In this document: positions 18,373-28,415 of the stretch, in pieces | Layout: each line of letters opens with the position of its first letter | How positions within the stretch are numbered: position 1 is the first letter of the stretch | NCBI GenBank assembly: GCA_030424865.1 | Contig: JAUHVR010000004.1 | Coordinates: 62,001-126,000 of the forward strand | Source of the DNA: Alphaproteobacteria bacterium | Lineage (GTDB): Bacteria; Pseudomonadota; Alphaproteobacteria; Rhodobacterales; Rhodobacteraceae | Direction: 5' to 3' | Length of the DNA: 64,000 nt | Program-made: the position numbers and the translations under genes | Notes under the pieces: model-generated | Database searches by the model: none | The model's input: only the letters and a program-made list of their open reading frames with translations | Told to the model about the DNA's origin: nothing

Positions 18373-18396
18373 GTCTTTGGTCTCCTGTCCGGCGGG

Positions 18397-20508
18397 TTAT
18401 GCCGATGCTTTCAATTCGAGGCGGCGGGCGTGCAGGACCGGCTCGGTGTATCCCGAAGGCTGGATGCGGCCTTTGAAGACCAGATCACATGCGGCCTGAA
18501 AGGCGATACCTTCGAAGCCCGGCGCCATCGGCCTATAGCTCGCGTCACTTGCATTCTGTCCATCCACAACGGCGGCCATCTTCTGCATTGCGGCCATCAC
18601 GTCCTCTTGGCTGACCACCCCGTGGTGCAACCAGTTCGCCACATGTTGCGCCGAGATCCGGCATGTTGCGCGGTCTTCCATCAGGCCGACATTATTGATG
18701 TCGGGCACCTTGGAACAGCCCACGCCCTGATCGACCCAGCGCACCACGTAACCCAGAATGCCCTGCGCGTTGTTTTCCACCTCGCGCTGGATGTCCTCGG
18801 GCGACAGGTTGCGCCCGCCGAGGCTGGGGAAGGTCAGCAGATCGTCCAGCGTGCCGCGCGGGCCACCGGCCAGGATCTCTTTCTGGCGCGCCAGAACATC
18901 GACCTTGTGATAGTGCATCGCGTGTAGCGTGGCCGCAGTCGGCGACGGCACCCAGGCGCAGTTTGCGCCCGCCATCGGGTGGCCGATCTTGGCCTCAAGC
19001 ATCTCGGCCATGCGGTCGGGCATGGCCCACATGCCCTTGCCGATCTGCGCCTTGCCCTGCAAGCCGCAGGCCAGGCCGATGTCGACGTTGCGATCCTCGT
19101 ATGACGCGATCCAGGCGTTGGTCTTGACCTCGGCCTTGGGCGGCATCGGGCCCGCCTCCATCGAGGTGTGGAATTCGTCGCCCGTACGGTCGAGGAATCC
19201 GGTGTTGATGAAGGCCACACGATGCTTGGCCGCTCGGATGCATTCCTTGAGGTTCACGCTGGTGCGGCGCTCTTCGTCCATGATGCCCAGCTTGACCGTG
19301 TATTGCGGCAGGCCCAGCGCGTTTTCGACGAAGGTAAAGATCTCGTCCGCAAAGGCGACCTCGTCCGGGCCGTGCATCTTGGGCTTCACCACGTACACCG
19401 AGCCGGTGACCGAGTTGCCATCTTCGCGCGCCAGATCGTGCTTGGCGATCAGCGTGGTGATCATGGCATCCATCAGACCCTCATAGGCCTCATTGCCGTC
19501 GGCAGTCAGGATCGCCGGGTTGGTCATCAGGTGACCGACATTGCGCACCAGCATCAGAGAGCGGCCCTTGAGCGTCACCTCTCCGCCATCGGGCGTGGCA
19601 AAGGTCAGGTCGTCGTTCAACACGCGGGTGAAGGTCCTGCCACCTTTGCTGACCTCTTCGGCCAGATCGCGCTTCATCAGCCCCAGCCAGTTGCCATAGG
19701 CCAACGCCTTGTCAGGGCCGTCAACGGCGGCCACCGAGTCCTCGCAATCCATGATCGTCGACATGGCGCTTTCAAGGATCACGTCCGAGATGCCCGCCGG
19801 ATCAGAGCTGCCCACGGGCGTCGAAGGGTCGATCACAACGCGGATGTGCAGACCGTTGTTCTTGAACAGCAGTTCCGCGCCGTCATTGCGCTGGCCCACG
19901 AACTGGGCGGCGTCGGCCAGTGCCGGGCCATTGGCGCCAAGGTCGGCAAGATCCGCCCAACTGCCCTCGGCCAGCGGCACGGCGTCATCAAGGAAAGCCT
20001 TGGCCTGCGCCACAACGCGGGCACCACGGTCAGCGTCATATCCCTTGCCGGCAGGCAGGTCACCCAGTGCGTCGGTGCCGTAGAAGGCATCATACAGTGA
20101 GCCCCAGCGCGCGTTGGCCGCATTCAGCGCAAAGCGGGCGTTGGTGATCGGGACCACAAGTTGAGGACCGGGGATCGACGCAATCTCGGGGTCGACATTG
20201 GCGGTTTCGATGCTGAAATCCTCACCTTCCGGCAGCAGATATCCGATCTCGCGCAGAAAGGCCTCGTAGGCCGCGGCATCATGCGGCTGACCCATCCTGG
20301 CCTTATGCCAGTCATCGATCCGGCCCTGCATGTCCTCGCGCACCGCCAGAAGCGCCGTGTTGCGCGCGGCAAACCCGTTCAGCAATTCGCTGAGAGCCGT
20401 CCAGAATACCTCTGGCGCGACGCCGCTGCCCGGAAGGGCCTGCTGTTCAAGAAAGGTGCACAGGCTCTCTTCGACCTGCAGTTCTGCGCGCGCAATGCGA
20501 TTGGTCAT
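18397..20508 (-). CDS. glcB: malate synthase G
   Basis: The start is ATG 20508, with AAGGGGG just upstream; this gives 703 residues, close to the usual size of about 720. Typical G-isoform segments are present: [16 protein letters not shown] near residue 260, [12 protein letters not shown] near 380, [18 protein letters not shown] near 440, and the C-terminal [24 protein letters not shown] near 600 that carries the redox-sensitive Cys. It condenses glyoxylate with acetyl-CoA to malate in the cytoplasm. The GlcG-like gene follows. No isocitrate lyase is nearby, so glyoxylate may come from glycolate or purine breakdown. Confidence 0.97.
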   Translation of the reverse strand: MTNRIARAELQVEESLCTFLEQQALPGSGVAPEVFWTALSELLNGFAARNTALLAVREDMQGRIDDWHKARMGQPHDAAAYEAFLREIGYLLPEGEDFSIETANVDPEIASIPGPQLVVPITNARFALNAANARWGSLYDAFYGTDALGDLPAGKGYDADRGARVVAQAKAFLDDAVPLAEGSWADLADLGANGPALADAAQFVGQRNDGAELLFKNNGLHIRVVIDPSTPVGSSDPAGISDVILESAMSTIMDCEDSVAAVDGPDKALAYGNWLGLMKRDLAEEVSKGGRTFTRVLNDDLTFATPDGGEVTLKGRSLMLVRNVGHLMTNPAILTADGNEAYEGLMDAMITTLIAKHDLAREDGNSVTGSVYVVKPKMHGPDEVAFADEIFTFVENALGLPQYTVKLGIMDEERRTSVNLKECIRAAKHRVAFINTGFLDRTGDEFHTSMEAGPMPPKAEVKTNAWIASYEDRNVDIGLACGLQGKAQIGKGMWAMPDRMAEMLEAKIGHPMAGANCAWVPSPTAATLHAMHYHKVDVLARQKEILAGGPRGTLDDLLTFPSLGGRNLSPEDIQREVENNAQGILGYVVRWVDQGVGCSKVPDINNVGLMEDRATCRISAQHVANWLHHGVVSQEDVMAAMQKMAAVVDGQNASDASYRPMAPGFEGIAFQAACDLVFKGRIQPSGYTEPVLHARRLELKASA

Positions 20509-20686
20509 CACGACCCCCTTGTGGACGGAAGCATAGGATGCCACCTCTTAGAGAAAAAGTTTCCTATAGGCAACAGGTGCGGTAACATTTTCTTACCAAT
20601 TCACCGATCCCCTGTTTTCTGTCTTTGCTTGCAGCCCCCTGCGCCCTGTCCTACCTCTTGGTGCAACCGAGCGACCGGAGAGTGCC
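20509..20686. promoter_or_regulatory. divergent glcB/pepN intergenic region
   Basis: The 178-bp gap holds start signals for glcB (-) and pepN (+). It is unusually AT-rich and contains the inverted repeat GGTAA-N7-TTACC at 20581-20597, a possible operator. No complete -35/-10 pair was assigned. Confidence 0.35.
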
Positions 20687-23248
20687 ATGAAAGACGCCGC
20701 CCCTCAGACCATTTATCTGAAAGACTACACGCCCTTCGGGTTTGATGTCGAAGAGGTGCACCTGACCTTTGTCCTGTCACCCCGCGCAACGCGGGTCAAA
20801 AGCCGCATTCGGTTTGTGCCCAAACCGGATGCCGCGGACCCGGTCTTTTTCCTGCATGGCGAAGAGTTGTCGCTGATTTCGGCCACGATCAATGGCGTTG
20901 CGGTCACGCCCGAGGTGACCGACACAGGCCTGACCTGCCCCGCCCCGGCCGAACCATTCACATGGGAGGCCGAGGTCGAAATCTCGCCCGAAACCAATAC
21001 GGCGCTCGAGGGGCTTTACATGTCGAACGGCATGTATTGCACGCAGTGTGAGGCCGAAGGGTTCCGCAAGATCACCTTTTACCCGGACCGCCCCGACGTG
21101 ATGTCGGTCTTTACCGTGCGGATTGAAGGCGACCTGCCGGTTCTGCTGTCCAACGGCAACCCGACTGGCCAGGGCGCAGGCTGGGCCGAATGGCACGATC
21201 CCTGGCCGAAACCGGCCTATCTGTTTGCGCTTGTGGCGGGCGAGTTGGTCAATCACCCGGACCGGTTTACCACGATGTCAGGCAAGGATGTCGAGCTGAA
21301 CATCTGGGTCCGTCCGGGGGACGAGCACAAATGCGCCTTTGGCATGGACGCGCTGAAGCGGTCGATGACCTGGGATGAAGAGGTCTATGGCCGGGAATAT
21401 GACCTCGACATCTTCAACATCGTGGCTGTCGACGACTTCAACATGGGCGCGATGGAAAACAAGGGGCTGAACGTCTTCAACAGCTCTTGCGTGCTGGCCA
21501 GCCCCGACACCTCGACCGACATGAACTTCGAGCGGATCGAGGCGATCATCGCGCATGAGTATTTCCACAACTGGACCGGCAACCGGATCACCTGCCGGGA
21601 TTGGTTCCAGCTTTGCCTGAAAGAGGGGCTGACGGTGTTCCGCGACGCGCAGTTCACTGCTGACATGCGGTCGGCCGAGGTCAAGCGGATCGAAGATGTC
21701 ATCGACCTGCGCGCCCGCCAGTTCCCCGAGGACCAAGGCCCGCTGAGCCACCCGGTCCGGCCCGAGAGCTTTCAGGAAATCAACAACTTCTACACCTCGA
21801 CCGTCTACGAAAAAGGGGCCGAGGTCATCGGGATGCTGAAGCGGCTGGTCGGCGATGAAGCCTATGCCAAGGCGCTGGACCTCTATTTCGAGCGGCACGA
21901 TGGAGAGGCGACCACGATCGAGGCCTGGCTGAAGGTCTTTGAAGATGCGACCGGTCGCGACCTGACACAGTTCAAACGGTGGTACAGCCAGTCCGGCACA
22001 CCCCGGCTCAGCGTGCGGGACGAATGGGATGGGGACACCACGACATACCGTCTGCACCTGTCGCAGATGACACCGCCCACGCCCGGTCAGGACCAGAAAC
22101 TGCCGCAGGTTCTGCCGATCAACCTGGGGCTCTTGTCTCCGAACGGGGACGAGGTGCTGCCGACCACCCTGCTTGAGATGACGGAGGCGGACCAGACCTT
22201 TACGTTCGAGGGACTTGGTGCACGGCCCGTGCCGTCGATCCTGCGCGGGTTCTCGGCACCGGTGGTGCTGGAGCGCGACGTCAGCACGTCGGAACTGACC
22301 TTCCTGCTGGCGCATGACACGGATGCCTTCAACCGGTGGGAGGCCTCGCGCACGCTGGCGCGGCAATCGATGTTGGGCATGCTGACCGACCCGACCAAGG
22401 GCCCCGACCGGGATTGGCTGGCGGCGCTCTTGAAAGTCCTGACTGACACCTCGCTTGAACCGGCCTATCGCGCCCTGATGCTGGGCCTGCCCGGACAGTC
22501 GGAGATCGCGCAACTTTTGCACGAGCGTGGCGTGACGCCGGACCCCGACATGATCTGGATCGCCACCGAGGCACATCTGCAGACCCGCGCCGAATTGTGG
22601 CAAGCGCAACTGCCGATGCTGGCGAATGAGGCACGGGTCACCGTCCCCTATGTCCCCGATGCCGAGCAATCGGGCAAGCGGTCGCTCGGCATGGCGGTCA
22701 TGGCCATGCAGAACCGTTTCGACGACGGCAAGGCGGCGGCGGCGCAGTTTGCCGCGGCAGACAACATGACGCTGCAACTGTCTGCCCTGGGCTGCCTGAT
22801 CCGTGTCGGCGCGGCGGGTCAGGCCTTGCAGGATTTCGAGACCCAGTGGGCCCATGACCGGCTGGTGATGGACAAGTGGTTCGGGCTGCAGATCTCTGCC
22901 AGCACCCCGGACAAGGCGGTGGCTGTTGCCAGAACGCTGACCGAGCATCCGGGATTCGATCTGAAGAACCCGAACCGCTTCCGCGCGGTTTTCGGCGCAT
23001 TGGCAGCGCATCATGCCGCCTTCCACAGCGCAGACGGAAGCGGCTATGCGCTGCTGGCCGACTGGCTGATCAAGCTCGACCCGCTGAACCCGCAAACGAC
23101 GGCCCGCATGACCAGCGCCTTCCAGAGCTGGAAGCGCTATGATGCGGACCGCCAGGCCAAGATCCACGCGCAACTGGACCGGATCCTTGCGCAGCCAAGC
23201 CTGAGCCGCGACACCACGGAAATGGTGACGCGCATTCGCCAGGCATGA
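20687..23248 (+). CDS. pepN: aminopeptidase N (M1 family)
   Basis: This 853-residue protein carries the exopeptidase motif MGAMENKGLN (about 252-261) and the zinc site HEYFHNWTGNR (about 289) with the third ligand Glu in LKEGLTVFRD. The PepN-type N-terminal phrase LKDYTPFGFDVEEVHLTF is also present. It removes N-terminal residues from peptides in the cytoplasm and would recycle the products of protein and peptide degradation. The ATG is preceded by GGAGAG. Its stop overlaps the start of a small membrane-protein gene (ATGA). Confidence 0.97.
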   Translation: MKDAAPQTIYLKDYTPFGFDVEEVHLTFVLSPRATRVKSRIRFVPKPDAADPVFFLHGEELSLISATINGVAVTPEVTDTGLTCPAPAEPFTWEAEVEISPETNTALEGLYMSNGMYCTQCEAEGFRKITFYPDRPDVMSVFTVRIEGDLPVLLSNGNPTGQGAGWAEWHDPWPKPAYLFALVAGELVNHPDRFTTMSGKDVELNIWVRPGDEHKCAFGMDALKRSMTWDEEVYGREYDLDIFNIVAVDDFNMGAMENKGLNVFNSSCVLASPDTSTDMNFERIEAIIAHEYFHNWTGNRITCRDWFQLCLKEGLTVFRDAQFTADMRSAEVKRIEDVIDLRARQFPEDQGPLSHPVRPESFQEINNFYTSTVYEKGAEVIGMLKRLVGDEAYAKALDLYFERHDGEATTIEAWLKVFEDATGRDLTQFKRWYSQSGTPRLSVRDEWDGDTTTYRLHLSQMTPPTPGQDQKLPQVLPINLGLLSPNGDEVLPTTLLEMTEADQTFTFEGLGARPVPSILRGFSAPVVLERDVSTSELTFLLAHDTDAFNRWEASRTLARQSMLGMLTDPTKGPDRDWLAALLKVLTDTSLEPAYRALMLGLPGQSEIAQLLHERGVTPDPDMIWIATEAHLQTRAELWQAQLPMLANEARVTVPYVPDAEQSGKRSLGMAVMAMQNRFDDGKAAAAQFAAADNMTLQLSALGCLIRVGAAGQALQDFETQWAHDRLVMDKWFGLQISASTPDKAVAVARTLTEHPGFDLKNPNRFRAVFGALAAHHAAFHSADGSGYALLADWLIKLDPLNPQTTARMTSAFQSWKRYDADRQAKIHAQLDRILAQPSLSRDTTEMVTRIRQA

Positions 23249-23679
23249 GCGCGCCGCTCATCGATCATCAGACCACCGGCCGCACCGTCCTTGCGGCCGT
23301 GGTCCTGGTCGGCGTCTACGCAGGCCTGGTGATCCTGTGGCGCGTGCTGAACCTCTATTGGGTCTTTGTCCTGATCGGCATGCTGCTGACGCTGCCGGCG
23401 GCCTGGGAGTTCGGGACCGCAAAGCGGTCGGGACTGCGGCTCGATGACAAGATGCTGACCTGGTTCAGCGGGCGACGCAGCGCCGAGGTGGCCTTGCACA
23501 GGATTGACCACGTCCGGTTCGACACCCGCCTGGACCTGTCGATCAAGGTCACCGTGGTGCTGCCCGACAAGCGCAAATTGCGCATTCCCCAGGACAGCCT
23601 GCCCAAGCATCCGGCGCTGAAAGAGGCGCTCGATCAACTGGGTGTCAAGACAACCCGGGGCCACCTGACCTGGGGATGA
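23245..23679 (+). CDS. small membrane protein of unknown function
   Basis: The product has 144 residues. Two hydrophobic helices (about 15-38 and 40-55) are followed by a soluble domain whose alternating strands (KMLTWFSGRRSAEVALHRIDHVRFDTRLDLS) resemble a small PH-like or membrane-associated beta domain. No family was recognised with confidence. It is coupled to pepN by a 4-bp overlap, which argues that it is a real gene. Confidence 0.7.
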   Translation: MSAPLIDHQTTGRTVLAAVVLVGVYAGLVILWRVLNLYWVFVLIGMLLTLPAAWEFGTAKRSGLRLDDKMLTWFSGRRSAEVALHRIDHVRFDTRLDLSIKVTVVLPDKRKLRIPQDSLPKHPALKEALDQLGVKTTRGHLTWG

Positions 23680-23839
23680 CAGATCGGGTGTAGGGCCCCC
23701 AAAACCCTCGGTTTCCGGCACCTTCGGGCTTGGCCAAAAGTCGCACAGCCGGCCCTGTGAATAAATTCCCCCTGTCGCGCGGGACAATAATCCGTCAAAA
23801 TGTCACCGAACCGTCGTAACCTTGTGCATTGGTCGCCGC

Positions 23840-24709
23840 ATGAAAGACCGCATTGACCCATTGATCGAAGAACGCGCGCCCTGGCTCTTTTCAGACCGCC
23901 TTGGCGTCCGTCCGGCGCGTGCCATCCTGAACCGGATGCTGGGCTATGAGCGCACGCTGCAGATCGCCGAAGCCGTGGAACACATGCCCTCGGCCGAGCT
24001 CATGTCCACGATGGGAGAGATGCTGGCCAAGGATGTCGAGGTCACCGGGCTGGACCGTCTGCCGCGCCATGGGGCGGGGCTGATCGTGGCGAACCATCCG
24101 ACAGGGATCGCCGATGGGATCATCCTGCACCACTTTGTGTCGCGCGTGCGCCCGGACGCCTATTACTTTGCCAACCATGACATCCTGCGCGTGGTGCCAC
24201 AGCTTGAAGACATGATTGCCCCGGTGGAATGGCGGCACGAAAAGCGCAGCCATGGCAAGACACGCGAAACCATGGCCTATACGCGCCGCGCCGTGGAAGA
24301 GGGGCGCATGGGCGTGATCTTTCCGTCGGGACGTCTGGCCAAACGGCGCGGGCTCAGCCTGCATGAACGGCCCTGGATGGCCTCGGCCGCGATGATTGCC
24401 CGCAAGTTCGACCTGCCGGTGATCCCCGTGAACATTCGGGCGCGGAACTCGGCGATCTTTTATCTGTTCGACCTGATCCACCCGACCCTGCGCGACATCA
24501 CCCTGTTCCACGAAGCGTTGAACAAGCATCGCCAGCCGTTCCGGCTGACCTTTGGCGAGGTGATCTCGCCTTCGGCCCTGCCGGCAAAGTCCGAAGAGGG
24601 GATCGCGATGCTGCGCAAGGCGACCCTTGCCCTGGGCGGTGCCCACGCACCCAGGGTGTCACTGCTGCAGAACACCCGCCGACCGTCCTGGCTGAAACAG
24701 CTGACCTGA
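23840..24709 (+). CDS. PlsC-like acyltransferase
   Basis: The 289-residue protein starts at ATG 23840; the frame also opens at TTG 23822, but that is less likely. The acyltransferase motif is NHPTGIADG near residue 89, an NH-x-D variant of the usual HxxxxD box, and a second motif FPSGRLA lies near 162. The protein probably esterifies a lysophospholipid or a related glycerolipid at the inner membrane. No clear Shine-Dalgarno is visible. It stands alone between a pepN partner and a block of unknown genes. Confidence 0.8.
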   Translation: MKDRIDPLIEERAPWLFSDRLGVRPARAILNRMLGYERTLQIAEAVEHMPSAELMSTMGEMLAKDVEVTGLDRLPRHGAGLIVANHPTGIADGIILHHFVSRVRPDAYYFANHDILRVVPQLEDMIAPVEWRHEKRSHGKTRETMAYTRRAVEEGRMGVIFPSGRLAKRRGLSLHERPWMASAAMIARKFDLPVIPVNIRARNSAIFYLFDLIHPTLRDITLFHEALNKHRQPFRLTFGEVISPSALPAKSEEGIAMLRKATLALGGAHAPRVSLLQNTRRPSWLKQLT

Positions 24710-24738
24710 CGACGCGCGCCACGGAAAATCCGGGTATC

Positions 24739-24763
24739 TTGCACAAAACTCCGCGGTTTGTGC
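24739..24763 (+). promoter_or_regulatory. inverted repeat upstream of unknown gene
   Basis: GCACAAA (24741-24747) and TTTGTGC (24757-24763) form a perfect 7-bp inverted repeat with a 9-bp spacer. The left arm overlaps a possible -35 box TTGCAC (24739-24744). It lies about 60 bp before the next gene and could be a repressor site. Confidence 0.35.
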
Positions 24764-24823
24764 CATGTTTAGAACACAGTGCTGCCGGACAACGCCAAGG
24801 CGAGTCTCTTAAGTCCGGGGTGG

Positions 24824-26065
24824 ATGTGGATGTCGGCATTTGGTGAGAAGTTTCAGCCCTTGTTCCGGCGCGTTTCAAGGCGCGCCACGCTGCAACCGGA
24901 CCTGCCTGCGACCACCCCCCAAAACCCGGATCTTCCGCCGCGCCTGTCGGTCGTCTTTTCCGACCGCGATCCATCCGATCAGGCTTTGAAACGCTTGTTT
25001 GATCAAGGGCTGTTCCTGGCTCGACAGGAGGCCTGGGATGAAATTGGCATCCTGTTGCGGGGGATGGACGCCTGCCGGGACCACACCTCGGACGGCCGGT
25101 CAAGCGCCGTGGCCTTTGCCAAGGGGGTGCGCCATGACGCTGTCACCGCCGCCACACAGGGCGTGGGCTGCCAGGACATAGAGGCGACCTTGCGCGCCCT
25201 GGCCCCGCTTGACGCCGTACAAGAGGAGCTTTGCGAAGATCACGGCATTGCCTACATCGTCGCCATGGCCCACATCGACACAGCCGAAGCCTGGCATGGC
25301 GCCTTTGCCAACCGAGACACACCTCCGGCAAAGCGCGTTGCCTTTCGCACGCACATGCAGAAAGCCGCCCGGATCATCGCCCCCTTCGACCCGGTCGAGC
25401 GCAACGCCCCCACCCTTGCCATCGCGCGGTGCCGGTTGCTGCGCGCCGTTGAGACCCCGTCGGACTGCGTATCCGACCGGTTCGAGGATCTGATCGATCT
25501 GGATCCCGCCTCGCCCATGCATCTGCGCCACTTCGGCCGCGCCCTGCTGCCCCGCCAATTCGGCACGCACGAACGACTGGAGACCGAGGCGCGCCGCATG
25601 GCGATGCTGACCAGGGACGTCTGGGGCACCGGTGCCTACACCTGGATGTACCTTGATCCCCTGTCGCGCGATCTGGACGTGCTGGATGTGATCAACCCGG
25701 ATCTGTTCGTCGAGGGCATGCATGACATTCTGAAACGGGGCCACGATCAACGCATAGCCAATCAGTTTGCCGTTCTGACGGGCGTGACCCTGGCAGGCGG
25801 ACAGCCGCACGAGAAAAAGCGAAACCGCATTGCCCAAGCGTTCGGTTGGGTGGTGCAGGATCACCTGCGCGAAGTGGCGCCCTTGATCTGGGCCGCGGCC
25901 CCGGGTGCACCGGACGGGCTGCGCGACCAAGACATTGCCAGCTTCGGCCGAAGCCGCGCCATGCAGGTACTGGCCCGTCACTTTTCGGACAACCTGATGG
26001 CCGGGCAATACGTGACCCTGACCGACGCGGGCTTTGCCATCGCTGCCACGCGGCCCAAATCCTAG
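24824..26065 (+). CDS. hypothetical protein, 413 residues
   Basis: I cannot assign a family. The start is probably ATG 24824 or 24830 (GGGG upstream); a GTG at 24779 is also in frame. The predicted protein is soluble and rich in helices and aromatic/acidic residues. It lacks a signal peptide and membrane segments. Repeated-helix style segments (for example FDQGLFLARQEAWDEIGILL and RHFGRALLPRQFG) suggest an all-helical, TPR-like scaffold, but this is only an impression. Codon use matches neighbouring genes. It is followed by a 552-bp gap. Confidence 0.7.
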   Translation: MWMSAFGEKFQPLFRRVSRRATLQPDLPATTPQNPDLPPRLSVVFSDRDPSDQALKRLFDQGLFLARQEAWDEIGILLRGMDACRDHTSDGRSSAVAFAKGVRHDAVTAATQGVGCQDIEATLRALAPLDAVQEELCEDHGIAYIVAMAHIDTAEAWHGAFANRDTPPAKRVAFRTHMQKAARIIAPFDPVERNAPTLAIARCRLLRAVETPSDCVSDRFEDLIDLDPASPMHLRHFGRALLPRQFGTHERLETEARRMAMLTRDVWGTGAYTWMYLDPLSRDLDVLDVINPDLFVEGMHDILKRGHDQRIANQFAVLTGVTLAGGQPHEKKRNRIAQAFGWVVQDHLREVAPLIWAAAPGAPDGLRDQDIASFGRSRAMQVLARHFSDNLMAGQYVTLTDAGFAIAATRPKS

Positions 26066-26617
26066 GTATATCCGGCGCATACCCGGCGCCCCATGCCCAA
26101 GGTGTTCGGACAATGGGGCCAAGCGCCTTTCCCAATAGACCGCCAAGGACCGGCCTGGTCTTCATCGGCAGAGGGGTCTGGCTCAGTGCCCAGTACCAAC
26201 TCAATGTCGTCGGGGATCACCCTTTGGTGGTGACGACGCCGGCGCTGGTGCCGATCGTCGTTTCCGCACACCTGCTTTCGACCAGAATACTGCCGCAGGC
26301 ACCGTCCTCGCCCCCTGACGACCAGCGCGGCCTACACGCGTGACCCAAGTGCAACCGTAAGGAAACCATCACGGAAAAACCTTGGGGCTGACACCTGCCG
26401 CGCGCAAGAACAGCGACAATCGCCGATACTGTTTCGTCCCGCCCAACAATCGACCAAATCGCCGCCTCAATCCGGGGGCCTCCGTCACATTTGAACCCAA
26501 TCGTGCGGAAAAAACGGCAATGCGCCCCAACCTTTCCCCGTTGGCATCACATTTGTTCCACGATTCGCGCTCAACCTCGGGCTTATCAGGACAGTATGAC
26601 ACCTGGGGACAAAACCG
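26066..26617. other. 552-bp intergenic region with no supportable gene
   Basis: Several short frames exist here, none with a ribosome site or recognisable protein. The right half is less GC-rich and contains a 62-bp-spaced direct repeat of TCACATTTG-NN-CC (26485-26497 and 26547-26559) ahead of the next gene, perhaps part of its promoter region. Confidence 0.5.
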
Positions 26618-27322
26618 ATGACAACCATGGAATCCTATTCCGCCGGGTTGTTTATGAGTGATTTGGTAACGATTGCCCCCGAAAAAGCAGCAGCCTCTGC
26701 TGCACAAGCGTTAACACAGCTCGGATTCACGGAAATCCGCGGCACCGCGCACTCGGCACATGATGTCGAGATCTGGTCGGCACAAATGTCTGTACGACTG
26801 ACGCTGACGCAGCGCGACTCCGAGCAACAGATAAGCATTACCGCGACGCCGGCTCATGGCTGCTCCGAGCCCGGCACGCGCTTTGCCTTCCTGCTGCGCC
26901 ACATGGCGCGCGGCCTTGCGGCCGAGCAGATCACCTGGCTGAAGTCAGCCGTCCGCCTGGAAGCCGCCGAGTTCCTCGGTGTGCTGGATCAAGTTTTTGC
27001 GCCAAAGGTTCCAAACAGCGCAAATGCGGCGGAGGCACAACCGGTCCTGCCCCGCCGCATCGATTTCCCACAGCCTGCTGCCAAGGTTGTGACCCTGTCG
27101 AAAAAAACGCAGACCGATCGCTCGATCGAAGCCAATGTGCGCATGGCCCTGACCCGCGACGCCGATGCCGAGGAATTGGCGGCGATCAGCGAGGAATACG
27201 GCACCCGCACGGGCTGGAGCCAAAACGGTCTGCGGGTCGCATCGATCACCGGTGCGGTCGCCGTATCCGGCCTGTTGTACCAAAGTGGTGCGGCACTGGC
27301 TGGGGTTCTGAGCAAACTCTGA
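26618..27322 (+). CDS. unknown protein with C-terminal hydrophobic segment (triplet member 1)
   Basis: This 234-residue protein has GGGGA before the ATG. The N-terminal domain (about 1-125) alternates strands and helices and contains a helix then Trp pattern, LRHMARGLAAEQITWL, near residues 88-108. A Pro/Ala-rich linker follows. The chain ends with a hydrophobic segment (about 208-232, ITGAVAVSGLLYQSGAA) that could insert in the membrane as a tail anchor. No signal peptide is visible. Its layout resembles the next two genes. The function is unknown. A strong terminator follows. Confidence 0.75.
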   Translation: MTTMESYSAGLFMSDLVTIAPEKAAASAAQALTQLGFTEIRGTAHSAHDVEIWSAQMSVRLTLTQRDSEQQISITATPAHGCSEPGTRFAFLLRHMARGLAAEQITWLKSAVRLEAAEFLGVLDQVFAPKVPNSANAAEAQPVLPRRIDFPQPAAKVVTLSKKTQTDRSIEANVRMALTRDADAEELAAISEEYGTRTGWSQNGLRVASITGAVAVSGLLYQSGAALAGVLSKL

Positions 27323-27345
27323 CTCTCGTCGCCCTTCGGGGCTTG

Positions 27346-27377
27346 CCGCGCCGCCCTGACCCAGGCGGCGCGGTTTT
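27346..27377 (+). terminator. terminator after triplet gene 1
   Basis: A perfect 10-bp stem (27346-27355 with 27364-27373) is followed by TTTT. It isolates the first triplet gene from the second. Confidence 0.8.
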
Positions 27378-27421
27378 CACGAGCGGGTCATCTGGGGCGG
27401 AAAAAGAAGAGAGGTATCACG

Positions 27422-28396
27422 ATGCTGTTCAACGCGTCTCTCATGTTTCGGGATTTGCCCGAGATTTCCGTGGAAGATCTGTGCGAGGCCGTCGGCGGCC
27501 AGTCGCTGCGCCATGATCCGCTGCCCGACACCGGCACGCTGGAAAAGGTTGGCGCCAAGTTCGACCTGGGGATGAACACCGTCTGGATCGAGCTTTGCAA
27601 CACGCCTGTGCCCGCCAAGCGTCTGGCAACGGCGCTGAGCGCACGCTACGTGCGCGCCGTCGATGTGGACTTTGACACCCTGATCGCCGAGCACAAATGC
27701 GAGATCCGCATCCGGGTGACCGATGAACTTCGCCGCGACCGCCCTGCCCTGATCCATCTGGAACGCGCCCGCGCCGCCAAGGATCCCACGCAGCCGCGTA
27801 CCCTGATTTCCCAGTTGCACGCCGTTCTGCAGGCGATGCTGGGCCAGTGCGAGCCGCTGTTCGTGCACTGGCGTCAATCGGACATGCTTTTCCTGCCGTC
27901 GGAAACCCGTGCCTGCGCTGGCTGGACGCTGCCCCTTCCGCTGATGGTGCGCCCGAAGCTGCTGGATGGCGGATACGATTCGCAGGGCAACCGCGCCCTG
28001 GGGCTGGAACTTATCGGATCCGAGCGCCTGCTGGGGGCCCGCGTGGTCATCGACCCCTGCGCGCGCCGCGTGCCCAAGTCGCTGGCCTTTGGCATTGCCG
28101 TGATGCACGAGATCATCAACGGCCGCCTTGTCCCCCGTCACGGACAAAAGATCGAAACACCGACCCTGCGGCAGACCTATGTTCGCCGCGAGGAAGGCAC
28201 TCCGCAGCGCATCGTGCTGACGGAGACACAACCTCTGCCCCTCTCTGTGGTGGACAAACCGGTCGCGACAGCGGCCAAACCCTCTCGTACCTCATCCGGC
28301 TGGCTCTCGCGCAAGCTGGAACATGGCCTGGCGCTGCGGTTCGGAGCCGTTGCAACAGGTGGCGCCTTTCTCTCTCAGGGCTTTAGCTTCTTCTGA
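27422..28396 (+). CDS. unknown protein with C-terminal hydrophobic segment (triplet member 2)
   Basis: This 324-residue protein has GAGAGG 7 bases before its ATG. A long soluble domain contains QLHAVLQAMLGQCEPLFVHW, the counterpart of the helix-Trp segment in the two flanking proteins, followed by a second alpha/beta half (residues 170-250) that is absent from the others. A basic linker (about 275-305) leads to a short hydrophobic end (GAVATGGAFLSQGFSFF). No known catalytic motif was found. It has its own terminator, so the three genes are probably transcribed separately. Confidence 0.75.
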   Translation: MLFNASLMFRDLPEISVEDLCEAVGGQSLRHDPLPDTGTLEKVGAKFDLGMNTVWIELCNTPVPAKRLATALSARYVRAVDVDFDTLIAEHKCEIRIRVTDELRRDRPALIHLERARAAKDPTQPRTLISQLHAVLQAMLGQCEPLFVHWRQSDMLFLPSETRACAGWTLPLPLMVRPKLLDGGYDSQGNRALGLELIGSERLLGARVVIDPCARRVPKSLAFGIAVMHEIINGRLVPRHGQKIETPTLRQTYVRREEGTPQRIVLTETQPLPLSVVDKPVATAAKPSRTSSGWLSRKLEHGLALRFGAVATGGAFLSQGFSFF

Positions 28397-28415
28397 GGCA
28401 CACCAAACCAACAGA

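Noticed and set aside
21278-23173. 631-codon - strand open frame opposite pepN
   Set aside because: Antisense register of a high-GC gene with HExxH and GAMEN motifs on the other strand.
26369-26707. 112-codon - strand frame in the 552-bp gap
   Set aside because: No ribosome site, crosses the start of a supported gene, and the translation looks random (Cys/Gly/Arg-rich).
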